Shown here: positions 42,841 to 52,138 of the stretch, piece after piece | Layout: every line of letters starts with the position of its first letter | Numbering within the stretch: the stretch's first letter is position 1 | DNA from: an uncultured Bacteroidota bacterium | GTDB taxonomy: Bacteria; Bacteroidota; Bacteroidia; Flavobacteriales; Flavobacteriaceae | Assembly: GCA_902614065.1 (NCBI GenBank) | Contig: CACMJT010000002.1 | Span: 1-64,000 of the forward strand | Reading direction: 5' to 3' | DNA: 64,000 nt | The notes under the pieces: generated by a model | What the model was told of the DNA's origin: nothing | What the model saw: only the letters and a program-made list of their open reading frames with translations | Database searches by the model: none | Position numbers and translations under genes: made by a program

Positions 42841-43588
42841 GGTTATTTTAAATCTTTTTTCAAGAAAGTTTCTCATCAAAATTAGCCTTATACTAAAACC
42901 TTTTTTTGAGCTAATTTTTAAAGGCGATAGGTTTGTTGATCCAATAAATAACAAATCATACTCATATTTTTTTCCTTATGGATACAATAAACTTAGAAAA
43001 AATGCCTTATCGCCCGGAACATTATCTCTAGAAAGACACAGACTTCTTTGGATTTTTCTAGAAAAAGAGACTGATTTCTTTAATACTGAAAATAAAATAC
43101 TACACATTGCTCCCGAACAATGTTTTTATAAAAGTTTCAAGAAAAACTTTGAGTCATATACAACATGTGATCTTAATTCACCAATTGCTGAAATTAAGGC
43201 TGATGTTTGTAACCTGCCATTTGATGAAAATGAATTTGACTTTGTATTGTGTAATCACGTTCTAGAGCATGTTTATGATGATGAAAAGGCAATGAAGGAA
43301 ATATACAGGGTTCTAAAACATGAAGGAAAAGCAATTCTACAAGTTCCGGTTGATAATGCATTAGAAAAAACTATAGATGGAAGAGATATTTCAGATCAAA
43401 ATTTAAGAAATAAACTTTTTGGTCAATATGACCATTTGCGCATATATGGAACCGATTACTATGATAAATTGATTAAAGTTGGTTTTAAAGTTGAAAAAAT
43501 TGACCAAACACAGAAAATGGATAAATCATTAATAAGGAAATATGGTTTAATAAAAGGGGAAGTAATACCTTTTTGTAAGAAGGTTTAG
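42824..43588 (+). CDS. class I SAM-dependent methyltransferase
   Basis: A protein of 254 residues. A ~75-residue N-terminal region with a hydrophobic patch (FLIKISLILKPFFELIF) precedes the SAM-binding core: ILHIAPEQCFYKSF, YTTCDLNSPIAEI, ADVCNLPFDENEFDFVLCNH and VLEHVYDDEKAMKEIYRVL. The FDFVLCNHVLEH motif is typical of Methyltransf_11 (PF08241). The glycine-rich loop of motif I is atypical, reading HIAPEQC in place of LDLGCGTG. The substrate is unknown. It overlaps map by 17 nt and converges with apbE by 4 nt. Confidence 0.88.
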   Translation: MQGIIKVILNLFSRKFLIKISLILKPFFELIFKGDRFVDPINNKSYSYFFPYGYNKLRKNALSPGTLSLERHRLLWIFLEKETDFFNTENKILHIAPEQCFYKSFKKNFESYTTCDLNSPIAEIKADVCNLPFDENEFDFVLCNHVLEHVYDDEKAMKEIYRVLKHEGKAILQVPVDNALEKTIDGRDISDQNLRNKLFGQYDHLRIYGTDYYDKLIKVGFKVEKIDQTQKMDKSLIRKYGLIKGEVIPFCKKV

Positions 43589-44604
43589 AAAATATTTTCC
43601 TGAAATCCCTCTGAAATAAAACTTTTTAGTTCATCATTGTCATCCAAATAAATAATCATACTTTCAATTTCATCATTCTCTTTCGTTAATTTTTTTGCAT
43701 AATCAAGACTACCAGCCATCATAGCAGTTGCAAAAGCATCAGACACAAAGCAGGATTTTGATAAGACAGAGACACTAAAAATATTGGTTTGTTCGAATTG
43801 TCCATTTATTGGATTGATTATGTGAACATAGTTTTTTCCCGTCACACTATCAATCCTAAAATTTCTATAGTTCCCAGACGTTGCAATTGCAGCATTCTGA
43901 AGCGTAATTTTTTTATAAAACTTATCATCACTTTTGTTTGGGATAGGGTTTTCTATTGCAATCGACCAAAACATATCTCTGAGATGGTTTTTTCCAGATG
44001 TTCTTATCTCTCCTCCGATATCAACCATGTAATTATCAATATATTTAGAGTTTAAAAACTCAGATATTACATCAACAGCATAACCCTTTGCAATTGCATT
44101 AAAATCTAGTTTTGATTTATTATTTAATTTTCTGACCTGTCCGTCAATAATATCAATTTTATCAAAGCCAACTGTTTCAAGTATAATAGCAAGTGAATCC
44201 TCTGAGACTATATTCTGATTTTTTATTGGTCCGAAACCAGCATAATCTAACAATAATCCTATTGAGGGATCAAAATAACCATTTGTTTTTTCATAGATTA
44301 TTTTAGATTTTCTGAAAATATCAATAAATAAATCATCAACAATAACTTTTTCATTTCTATTTACTTTAGATATTGTTGATGATGAGATGTATGTAGAAAG
44401 TGAACTATTAAAGTGATCAAAAATGGAGTCAATTTCCTTTTCAATCGTTGAATTGTTTTTATCAACTTCAAAAAATTTTACTTGATAATATGTTCCAAAA
44501 GTTGAGCCTTTTAAAAGCGTATAATTTGGTTCAAAATCACATGAAATATTTAATAAAATAAATAGGAAAAAGAGTTTTTTAAAATTAACCTCCAAAATCA
44601 TCAA
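43585..44604 (-). CDS. apbE: FAD:protein FMN transferase ApbE
   Basis: A lipoprotein of 339 residues (NISC lipobox near residue 22). ApbE motifs are GTYYQVKFF near the N-terminus, [50 protein letters not shown] and the metal-site region [15 protein letters not shown]. It attaches FMN covalently to threonines of NqrB and NqrC in the periplasm, using FAD. As the last gene of the nqr operon, overlapping nqrF by 20 nt, its role is supported by context. Confidence 0.95.
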   Translation of the reverse strand: MMILEVNFKKLFFLFILLNISCDFEPNYTLLKGSTFGTYYQVKFFEVDKNNSTIEKEIDSIFDHFNSSLSTYISSSTISKVNRNEKVIVDDLFIDIFRKSKIIYEKTNGYFDPSIGLLLDYAGFGPIKNQNIVSEDSLAIILETVGFDKIDIIDGQVRKLNNKSKLDFNAIAKGYAVDVISEFLNSKYIDNYMVDIGGEIRTSGKNHLRDMFWSIAIENPIPNKSDDKFYKKITLQNAAIATSGNYRNFRIDSVTGKNYVHIINPINGQFEQTNIFSVSVLSKSCFVSDAFATAMMAGSLDYAKKLTKENDEIESMIIYLDDNDELKSFISEGFQENIF

Positions 44605-45883
44605 ATCTTATATTTTCTGGGGGAACCCCAAAATCTAATGCCATTTTCTCAACAGCTAAATTCATCAATGGAGGACCACAATAATACACTTCGATATCTT
44701 CCGGAGAATCATGAAATTTCAAGTAGTTGTCAATAACAGCCTGGTGTATAAAACCAATAAAACCGTCACCCTCACCATCCAAACCATCTTTAACTTTCCA
44801 GTTATCTTCTTCAAGTGGTTCAGAAAGTGCTATATAAAATTTAAAATTAGGAAAATCCTTTTCTAGAGCTCTGAAATGATCAACATAAAACAACTCTCTT
44901 TTAGATCGACCACCGTACCAAAAATTAACCTTTCTTCCACTTTTTATTGTTCTAAATAATTGATACAAATGAGATCTCATGGGAGCCATTCCTGCACCTC
45001 CTCCAACATAAAGCATTTCAGCATCAGACTCATTTATGAAAAATTCTCCATATGGACCTGAAATTGTAACAGTGTCTCCAGGTTTTTTTGAAAATATATA
45101 AGATGAGGCAATTCCTGGGTTTACATCCATCCATTTGTTCAATTTTCTGTCCCAGGGGGGTGTTGCAATTCTCACATTTAGCATAATTTCTTTACCCTCT
45201 GCTGGATAGGATGCCATAGAATAAGCCCTTTCTACATCATCATCATTTTTCATTTCTAAATCCCACAGTCCAAAATTATCCCACTCTAACTTGAACTTTT
45301 CGGGATCATCAGGATGTTCTTTTGGGTGTGATGTTATGTCAATATCTTTATAATTGACTTCACACTTGGGTATTTCAATTTGGATGTATCCACCTGCCTT
45401 ATAATTCATTTCTTCAGGGAGTTCAACAACAAACTCTTTGATGAATGAAGCAACATTAAAATTTCTTACAACCTTTGCTTCAAACTTTTTAATTCCAAAA
45501 ACTTCCTCTGGCACATGGATATTCATATTTTCCTTGACCTTTACTTGACAGCCAAGTCTCCATCCATCTTTTATTTCTTTTCTTGAAAAATGGGGTTTTT
45601 CAGTTGGTAAGATTTCCCCCCCACCTTCATTTACAATACATTTACACTGTATACATGTACCACCCCCACCACATGCGGATGGTAAGAAAACTTTATTGTC
45701 ACCCAAAGTTGAAAGCAGAGTGCTACCAGAACTAACCTCTATTTCTTTTTCATCATTAATTAAGATCTTGACTGGTCCGGAGGGTAATAACTTAGCTTTA
45801 ACTCCCAAAAGCATGGCAACCAATAGGAAAATAATTACTATAAATATTAATGTACTAATTAATATGTAGGTTGAGATATCCAT
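44585..45883 (-). CDS. nqrF: Na+-NQR subunit F, NADH oxidising diaphorase
   Basis: A protein of 432 residues with one N-terminal membrane helix. The [2Fe-2S] ligands are Cys71, Cys77, Cys80 ([14 protein letters not shown]) and Cys112 (RLGCQVKV), spaced as in Vibrio NqrF. The FAD site is [14 protein letters not shown] and the NADH site includes [14 protein letters not shown] and YYCGPPLM. It is the entry point for electrons from NADH. The end overlaps apbE by 20 nt; nqrE lies 3 nt upstream. Confidence 0.98.
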   Translation of the reverse strand: MDISTYILISTLIFIVIIFLLVAMLLGVKAKLLPSGPVKILINDEKEIEVSSGSTLLSTLGDNKVFLPSACGGGGTCIQCKCIVNEGGGEILPTEKPHFSRKEIKDGWRLGCQVKVKENMNIHVPEEVFGIKKFEAKVVRNFNVASFIKEFVVELPEEMNYKAGGYIQIEIPKCEVNYKDIDITSHPKEHPDDPEKFKLEWDNFGLWDLEMKNDDDVERAYSMASYPAEGKEIMLNVRIATPPWDRKLNKWMDVNPGIASSYIFSKKPGDTVTISGPYGEFFINESDAEMLYVGGGAGMAPMRSHLYQLFRTIKSGRKVNFWYGGRSKRELFYVDHFRALEKDFPNFKFYIALSEPLEEDNWKVKDGLDGEGDGFIGFIHQAVIDNYLKFHDSPEDIEVYYCGPPLMNLAVEKMALDFGVPPENIRFDDFGG

Positions 45884-45886
45884 TAT

Positions 45887-46507
45887 TTACAATTTAATTC
45901 CCATAAAACTCATGAATCCAAGAGCCATCAAACCTGTTATTATAAAAGTTATGCCCAAGCCTTTTAGAGGTGCAGGAACATTTGAGTATGCGATTTTTTC
46001 TCTGATTGCAGCAATTGCCACAATTGCCAAGAACCACCCTACTCCTGAACCAAACCCATAAACTGCTGCCTCTGAAATACCCGAAAAATCTTTGATCTGC
46101 ATAAAAAGTGAGCCACCTAGAATCGCACAATTCACAGCAATAAGAGGGAGAAATATACCCAAAGATCCATATAGAGCAGGAGAAAATTTTTCAACGATCA
46201 TTTCAACAAGTTGAACCATAGATGCAATAACTGCGATAAACATTATTAAACTTAAAAAGCTTAAATCAAGCTGAGCATATTCGGGACCAATCCAAGACAA
46301 AGCACCATCAACTAATAAATACTCATATATCAAGTAGTTTAAAGGTACTGTTATGGTCAAAACAAAAATAACGGCAAGGCCCATACCAACCCCATTCTTT
46401 AGGGTTTTTGAAATGGCTAAATATGAGCACATTCCCAAGAAATATGCAAAAACCATATTTTCGATGAAAATGCTCTTTATAAATAAATTAGCGTAATCTT
46501 CCCACAT
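45887..46507 (-). CDS. nqrE: Na+-NQR subunit E
   Basis: An integral membrane protein of 206 residues with six predicted helices, in which [20 protein letters not shown]-like [20 protein letters not shown] and [16 protein letters not shown] carry the two conserved cysteines that ligate the intramembrane [2Fe-2S] centre together with NqrD. Length is normal. It lies 9 nt downstream of nqrD and 3 nt upstream of nqrF on the minus strand. Confidence 0.97.
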   Translation of the reverse strand: MWEDYANLFIKSIFIENMVFAYFLGMCSYLAISKTLKNGVGMGLAVIFVLTITVPLNYLIYEYLLVDGALSWIGPEYAQLDLSFLSLIMFIAVIASMVQLVEMIVEKFSPALYGSLGIFLPLIAVNCAILGGSLFMQIKDFSGISEAAVYGFGSGVGWFLAIVAIAAIREKIAYSNVPAPLKGLGITFIITGLMALGFMSFMGIKL

Positions 46508-46516
46508 AGCTTTATA

Positions 46517-47206
46517 TTAACCTTTTTCAATTAATTTTTTATTAAATGACCTTTGAATCCAAATTATTATACCGACAGTAATCAGTGCCATTGGAGATAA
46601 AAGCATTAATCCGTTGTTTACATACCATGATTCATATAGGAAATCTGGTACAACTTGCATTCCCCATAAGTTGCCGGAACCTAAAAGTTCTCTAAAAAAA
46701 GCAACTAAAATTAGGATGATTCCATACCCAATAGCATTTCCAATTCCATCCAAAAATGATTTCCAAACTCCATTACCTAGGGCAAAAGCTTCCAGCCTAC
46801 CCATGACAATACAGTTAGTAACAATTAAACCTATAAATATTGAAAGTTCTTTGCTAACATCATAGGCATAAGCTTTTAAAAACTGATCTACGAGTGCAAC
46901 TAAAGAAGATATAACAACCAAAAAAACAATAATTCTGATTCTGTTAGGAATAAGATTTCTCAATATAGAGATTATGACATTACTGCAAGCCATAACAAAA
47001 ATCACAGATGCAGTCATTACTACAGCAGGCTTTAATTGAACAGTTATTGCGAGAGCAGAACATATTCCTAAAACTTGAACAGTGATGGGATTATTATCAT
47101 CAAGTGGATCAGAAAGTAACTTCTTATTTTTCTTTGAGAAAATACCCTCTGCAGAGTTTCTTCCAATGAATAAAAAAGACGGTTTTTTATTGTTTACTTT
47201 TTTCAT
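46517..47206 (-). CDS. nqrD: Na+-NQR subunit D
   Basis: A membrane protein of 229 residues, homologous to NqrE/RnfE. LDDNNPITVQVLGICSALAI and FIGLIVTNCIVMGRLEAFAL carry the conserved cysteines facing those of NqrE. The N-terminal ~25 residues are a soluble extension (KKPSFLFIGRNSAEGIFSKK). The start overlaps the nqrC stop by 4 nt. Confidence 0.97.
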   Translation of the reverse strand: MKKVNNKKPSFLFIGRNSAEGIFSKKNKKLLSDPLDDNNPITVQVLGICSALAITVQLKPAVVMTASVIFVMACSNVIISILRNLIPNRIRIIVFLVVISSLVALVDQFLKAYAYDVSKELSIFIGLIVTNCIVMGRLEAFALGNGVWKSFLDGIGNAIGYGIILILVAFFRELLGSGNLWGMQVVPDFLYESWYVNNGLMLLSPMALITVGIIIWIQRSFNKKLIEKG

Positions 47207-47934
47207 CTCATTGAAACTTTATCATTAATTAAGGATAAATACGGCAAATAATTATTAACCCTTTCATAAATCATATCAGTTACTCCATCACCTGTAATTG
47301 TGGAACCAGAAATTGCATCGACCTCGTGGTCATCTTTATCAATGTTATTTGGATCGTTATTTCCTTTTAAAACTTTTATGCCAACTAATTCACCATTAGA
47401 GTTAAATATTTTTTCATCTTTAAAACTTTCCTTAAACCAATCTTTTGTTATTTCTGCTCCCAATCCTGCAGTTTCACCTTTATGATCAAAAGAAACACCA
47501 TTAACTGTATTAAAATCAGATTTTAATGAAATATAACCCCAAATTGCGTCCCAGAGACCCGTTCCACGTAGTTCGATGATATAATACTTTTCGGAGTTGA
47601 TTTCGGCAACATATAATGGAAAGTGCTGATCCTCATAATCTTTTTTCAGTTCCTTAGCCAAATTAAGATCTGAGAATGGATTAATATTCTCATTTATTGA
47701 CCCATCAATTTTTAACGCAAGTTCTTCTACAATATATTTTTTATATGATTTCTCGGCCTCTTCTCTGCTGACATTTATGCCTACTGTGGAAAGTATATTT
47801 TGCATTTTTTCATTTTTTACATTTTCATCCTGCATCGGCTTCAGTGTCTGAGAAGTATATGCTAAAATAGAAGCAATACCAACTATCATGATTCCAACAA
47901 ATAAAAAAGTGTATAAATTTGATTCCCTACTCAT
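47203..47934 (-). CDS. nqrC: Na+-NQR subunit C (covalent FMN)
   Basis: A protein of 243 residues with one N-terminal membrane helix and a periplasmic FMN-binding domain. The flavinylation motif is DAISGST (residues 206-212), predicting Thr212 as the covalent FMN attachment site; ETAGLGAEI is the second family hallmark. FMN would be added by the ApbE encoded at the operon end. It overlaps nqrD by 4 nt and nqrB by 1 nt. Confidence 0.97.
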   Translation of the reverse strand: MSRESNLYTFLFVGIMIVGIASILAYTSQTLKPMQDENVKNEKMQNILSTVGINVSREEAEKSYKKYIVEELALKIDGSINENINPFSDLNLAKELKKDYEDQHFPLYVAEINSEKYYIIELRGTGLWDAIWGYISLKSDFNTVNGVSFDHKGETAGLGAEITKDWFKESFKDEKIFNSNGELVGIKVLKGNNDPNNIDKDDHEVDAISGSTITGDGVTDMIYERVNNYLPYLSLINDKVSMR

Positions 47935-49088
47935 TATGCTGTTCTTAATTGTGTTTTTAACCTATTTTCTCTTCTTTTCACATTGGCCTCAATAACATAG
48001 TGATCAATAGTTGGTGCAAAAACATTCATGAGTAATATGGCCAACATTACACCCTCAGGATATGCGGGGTTGAAAACTCTTATTAAAATACATAAAACAC
48101 CAACCAGGATTCCATAAATCCATTTTCCTTTAACCGTTTGTGCAGCTGAAACCGGATCAGTTGCCATAAAAACAACTCCGAAAGCAAAACCACCAACAAT
48201 AAGATGATGATGCCAATCAAAACTCATTAATGCATTTGCTCCCCATAAGTTAAAAAGAAGGCCTGTTATGGCAGCACCAATTACGCAACCTAACATAATT
48301 CTCCAACTACCAATTCCAGTATAAATAAGAATAAATGCACCGATTAATACCATTAATGTAGATGTTTCAGCAATGGATCCGGGAATTGATCCAACGAACA
48401 TTTCTAGGACACCAAACTGCTCTGGCGTGTTGCCTGCAGCCAACATACCAAGAATTGTTTCACCTGAAACTCCATCAACATTGGAAGCTTCAGAAACCCA
48501 TACTTGATTTCCAGACATATATGTGGGATAGGCAAAAAAAGCAAATGCTCTTGCGGTTAATGCAGGGTTTAAAATATTCATACCTGTACCACCAAATGCC
48601 TCCTTGCCAATAACAACTGCAAATGCAACAGAAACCCCTACCATCCAGAGAGGAATATCAACTGGCATAATCATCGGTATAAGAAGCCCTGTAACTAGGT
48701 AACCTTCGTTAACCTGATGACCTCTTAATATGGCAAATAAAAACTCTATGGATAAACCAACAATATATGAAACTGCAATCATTGGAACTATTTTGTAAGA
48801 ACCATGAAGAATTGCATCAACAGCTGTGAATGACTGCGTTGTTTGAGCTAAATATTGATATCCAGTATTATAAATGCCGTAAAACAAAGCCGGTAGCAAT
48901 GCAATAATTACAGTTATCATGACTCTTTTTAAGTCAATAGCGTCTCTGATGTGAGCACCTTTTCTAGATGTGTGGTTAGGAACAAATAAAAATGTTTCAA
49001 ATGCATCAAACGCAGGATAAAACTTTTCTAATTTTTGACCTTTTTCAAAAGGCTTTTTTAAATTATCAACTATACTTCTAATATTCAT
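47934..49088 (-). CDS. nqrB: Na+-NQR subunit B (membrane, covalent FMN)
   Basis: A membrane protein of 384 residues with about ten helices. The segment VDGVSGETILG fits the ApbE signature D-x-x-S-G-x-T and predicts Thr211 as the FMN site, with Glu where Ala is usual. The VPNHTSRKGAHIRDAIDLKR region and FGGTGMNILNPALTARAF are family hallmarks. NqrB carries sodium across the membrane and binds ubiquinone or menaquinone. Its stop shares one base with the nqrC start. Confidence 0.97.
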   Translation of the reverse strand: MNIRSIVDNLKKPFEKGQKLEKFYPAFDAFETFLFVPNHTSRKGAHIRDAIDLKRVMITVIIALLPALFYGIYNTGYQYLAQTTQSFTAVDAILHGSYKIVPMIAVSYIVGLSIEFLFAILRGHQVNEGYLVTGLLIPMIMPVDIPLWMVGVSVAFAVVIGKEAFGGTGMNILNPALTARAFAFFAYPTYMSGNQVWVSEASNVDGVSGETILGMLAAGNTPEQFGVLEMFVGSIPGSIAETSTLMVLIGAFILIYTGIGSWRIMLGCVIGAAITGLLFNLWGANALMSFDWHHHLIVGGFAFGVVFMATDPVSAAQTVKGKWIYGILVGVLCILIRVFNPAYPEGVMLAILLMNVFAPTIDHYVIEANVKRRENRLKTQLRTA

Positions 49089-49089
49089 A

Positions 49090-50445
49090 CTATTGTGTTT
49101 CTTTATATAAATAATCCAAACCCTCTCTGATTATGGATTGAGCTTCAATTTTTGAAGATGATGAATAGTCAATTAATCCAAAATCTTCGGGTGAGACTTC
49201 ATAGATACCAAGTTTTTCCATTTTTTCGATATCACCTATCAAACATTCCTTAATCAGTTGCATTGGGTAAACATCCATAGGAAATACACTTTCCATTTCT
49301 CCAGTTGCGACAAAGGCTCTCTCCTCTCCATTTAAGTTTGTATCATATTCTTTTGGTTTTCCATTGCTCAGCCAAGAGAATGAGGTCTTGTAAATGCTTG
49401 GTGTCTTATTATTAATGAACGGTATCCATCCAAAAAGTTTATAATTATTACCCTCTCTGAGAATTGACAAATTATTATTGTAAAAACCTAGGAACCCATT
49501 AGAACTTACTGTTTTTCCACTTAAAACATCACCATTAATATATCTGAGTTCTGAACCTTCTTCTAAATCAACACTTGAAAGAACTGATTTTAATTCTGCT
49601 CCAATAATTAACCTGTAATATTTCGGATTTTTAACAGGTGGGCCTGAAACAGCTACCGTTCTTTCGGGGTTGAATTGACCAGTCTCAAAAAATTCACCAA
49701 TAATAGCAACATCTTCTGGATTTAAAATCCAAACAACCTCACCAGAATTAATTGGATCAATATGATGAATATGGACACCAACATTTCCGCTTGGATGCGG
49801 TCCATTGAAGTAATTGAGATTAAAATTTGTTAACTGTTTGGCCAGGTCTGACTGGGAACTATTCAAACCTAAATATAAATTTCCAGACACTAACTTTTTC
49901 AAAACTTCAAGTCCATATTTAAAATAATCCAAGCGATCATTTAGAATAAATTTATAATCAATAGCTAGAGGTGCAGAATCAAAGCATGAAATAAAAATTG
50001 ATTTAGGTTTTTTTGTTGGATCAGCAATAATATCAAATGGTCTTTGCTTTATGAAAGGCCAACATCCAGAACTTAATAAAGATTTAATTATGGACTCAGA
50101 ATCTAATTTAGAAATGGGTTTAATACTACTTGTTACTATTGAGTCTTTTTTGTCACACTCGATAATAATATTCAAAATTTTTCTCCTCTCTCCCCTAACT
50201 ATATCTCTTACGTGACCCGATACATTTGAAACAAACTTTATTGACTCATTTGTTTTTGAATAAAACAACGGTTGTCCTCTTTTAACATAATCACCAACCT
50301 TAACTTCAAGCTTTGGTATTAGCAAGTGAAAATCATGTAAATTATGGGCGTAAAATTTTGTTAAAGGAATTTTTTTTAATTCTTTTTCAGCAGCACCTTT
50401 TATATTTATGGACAAACCTTTTTTTATAGAGATGTCTTGTGACAT
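49090..50445 (-). CDS. nqrA: Na+-NQR subunit A
   Basis: A soluble protein of 451 residues, cytosolic subunit of the complex. The N-terminal GLSINIKGAAEKELKKI and the KLEVKVGDYVKRGQPLFYSK barrel-sandwich segment are typical, as are GPHPSGNVGVHIHHIDPINS and GERAFVATGEMESVFPMDVY near the end. It is the first gene of the seven-gene operon and precedes nqrB by 1 nt. A putative promoter lies 23 nt upstream of its start. Confidence 0.97.
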   Translation of the reverse strand: MSQDISIKKGLSINIKGAAEKELKKIPLTKFYAHNLHDFHLLIPKLEVKVGDYVKRGQPLFYSKTNESIKFVSNVSGHVRDIVRGERRKILNIIIECDKKDSIVTSSIKPISKLDSESIIKSLLSSGCWPFIKQRPFDIIADPTKKPKSIFISCFDSAPLAIDYKFILNDRLDYFKYGLEVLKKLVSGNLYLGLNSSQSDLAKQLTNFNLNYFNGPHPSGNVGVHIHHIDPINSGEVVWILNPEDVAIIGEFFETGQFNPERTVAVSGPPVKNPKYYRLIIGAELKSVLSSVDLEEGSELRYINGDVLSGKTVSSNGFLGFYNNNLSILREGNNYKLFGWIPFINNKTPSIYKTSFSWLSNGKPKEYDTNLNGEERAFVATGEMESVFPMDVYPMQLIKECLIGDIEKMEKLGIYEVSPEDFGLIDYSSSSKIEAQSIIREGLDYLYKETQ

Positions 50446-50468
50446 AAATCCATTAAATCTTTCGGAAA

Positions 50469-50495
50469 CAAAGTTATTAATTTAATGGCATTCAA
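50469..50495 (-). promoter_or_regulatory. probable promoter of the nqr operon
   Basis: On the minus strand, TTG (50495-50493) and TAACTTTG (50476-50469) are separated by 16 bases and lie 23 nt before the nqrA ATG. They resemble the Bacteroidota -33/-7 elements (TTTG and TAnnTTTG). The rest of this 93-nt divergent gap is AT-rich with no other feature seen. Confidence 0.42.
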
Positions 50496-50538
50496 TAAAA
50501 TAATTATCACTATTATTACATAGTTTTTTTAAAAAAAA

Positions 50539-51732
50539 ATGATTAAAAAAATTGTATTTATATTTTTATTTTTTTTTCTACCAAATACTCTTTTTCCCCA
50601 GTCAAATATCGTTAAAAGTATCAAAGTTAAATCTGAAGGGCATCTAAAATCCAATTTCATATTTGATAAAAATGATGTTATTAACATAAACTTCGATATT
50701 TTGGGTAAAAAAAAAGATGATTATTACTACACGATAACACATTGTGATTACAAATGGAATTCATCCAACATATCAAAATTTGAGTATGTTGAGGGTTTTG
50801 ACGACATCAGGATCAGTGACTATTTTTTTTCGCAAAACACATTTCAATCATATACAAATTTTAATTTCCAAATACCCAATCAAAGTTTAAATATTAAGAT
50901 TGATGGTAATTATATAATAAGAGTTTTTGATCACAATCATAACCAAATTTTTGAAAGAAAGATTATTATAAAAAACAAAATCTATAACGGTATAATTAAC
51001 ATAACACGTTCAAAAGAAATAAAAGATTCACCTTATTCTCAAAACCTCCAAGTTACATTTACCAATCTAGATAATGTTATTTTCAATAGTACTAGTGACT
51101 ATAAATTATTGATTGTAAAAAACAACAATTTAAAATCCAGTAAAATTTTTTCGATCCCAAGACTACAAACAGGATCAAAATTATTCTATGATAATTTAAA
51201 GTTTGAAGGAGGAACAGAATATTTATATTTTGACTCTAAGAATATTCTTTTAACATCGAACGAAATCAGACAAGTGGACTTTGAAAAAATTTACAATACT
51301 AAATTGTACACTGATTTTCAAGAATCAATATATACCCGACAGCCCGATTTAAACGGAACCTTTATTTTAAATGCAAATTGTTTACAGAAAAATATTTGCG
51401 CAGATTATTCAAATGTAATTTTTTCTCTGAGAACAAATAAAAACTATGAAAACGATATTTTCATAATTGGAGAATTTAACAACAATATTTTATCTGAAAA
51501 ATACAAAATGAAAAAAGAGGCCAAAAATTATTACACAGGGGATATAGTTCTGAAGCAAGGGTTGTACAATTATAAATATGTTGTTAAAACAAAAAATGGA
51601 TTCAAAGAGCTATCAAACTTTTGGCAAACTGAAAATAATTATAAAGCCATATTATATGAAAAAAAAATTACTGATAGGTATTATAAAATCATAGGTTTTG
51701 GTGAAAACAATTCAAATAAAATTGTAAATTAG
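50539..51732 (+). CDS. type IX secretion system plug protein (DUF5103 family)
   Basis: A protein of 397 residues with a signal peptide (FLFFFLPNTLFPQ). The N-terminal strands YTITHCDYKWNSSNISKFEY and the middle IYTRQPDLNGTFILNANC are hallmarks of the DUF5103 family, renamed T9SS plug because the Flavobacterium johnsoniae member blocks the periplasmic side of the SprA translocon. It therefore belongs to the secretion machinery that exports the sorting-domain proteins at 1186 and 21665. It is followed by apaG-like and pruA, the usual flavobacterial order, with 1 nt between stop and start. Confidence 0.9.
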   Translation: MIKKIVFIFLFFFLPNTLFPQSNIVKSIKVKSEGHLKSNFIFDKNDVININFDILGKKKDDYYYTITHCDYKWNSSNISKFEYVEGFDDIRISDYFFSQNTFQSYTNFNFQIPNQSLNIKIDGNYIIRVFDHNHNQIFERKIIIKNKIYNGIINITRSKEIKDSPYSQNLQVTFTNLDNVIFNSTSDYKLLIVKNNNLKSSKIFSIPRLQTGSKLFYDNLKFEGGTEYLYFDSKNILLTSNEIRQVDFEKIYNTKLYTDFQESIYTRQPDLNGTFILNANCLQKNICADYSNVIFSLRTNKNYENDIFIIGEFNNNILSEKYKMKKEAKNYYTGDIVLKQGLYNYKYVVKTKNGFKELSNFWQTENNYKAILYEKKITDRYYKIIGFGENNSNKIVN

Positions 51733-51733
51733 G

Positions 51734-52138
51734 ATGTGTAGTACTATGCTAAAAAAAAATACTCACATAGACAATATTAAAGGAATTAGAATATCCGTTA
51801 AATCAAAATTTAAAAAACCTTTTTTAAAAAAAAACAAACCCCTTTATCTATTTAGCTCATCAATCGTAGTATATAATTTTAGCAACTCAAATATTCAGAT
51901 TCTATCTAACTATAAATGTATTTTAGAACCTTTTTTTAAAAAAAATTCGATTTTAAAATTTTCAAGTAAACCTTTATTGAAGCCTGGAAAAAGAGTTAAA
52001 ATTTATTTAGATCATTTTTTAAAATCTAAAGCAGCAATAGTTAATAGTTATTTTTCAATGATTAGTCTAAATAATTCCAAGAAATTTAAAGCTTATATTC
52101 CACCAATAAAATTAACTCACCCAGAAATTCTAAATTAA
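51734..52138 (+). CDS. divergent ApaG-domain protein
   Basis: A protein of 134 residues; a second in-frame ATG four codons in is equally possible. The ApaG immunoglobulin-like fold is suggested by GIRISVKSKF, SSIVVYNFSNSNIQILSNYK, PLLKPGKRVKIYLDH and FKAYIPPIKLTHP near the C-terminus. The canonical GxGVVGxxP loop and the W-x-I-x-D strand are not recognisable, so it is a degenerate member. The call rests partly on position: apaG sits between the plug gene and pruA in flavobacteria. The stop shares one base with the pruA ATG. Confidence 0.7.
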   Translation: MCSTMLKKNTHIDNIKGIRISVKSKFKKPFLKKNKPLYLFSSSIVVYNFSNSNIQILSNYKCILEPFFKKNSILKFSSKPLLKPGKRVKIYLDHFLKSKAAIVNSYFSMISLNNSKKFKAYIPPIKLTHPEILN

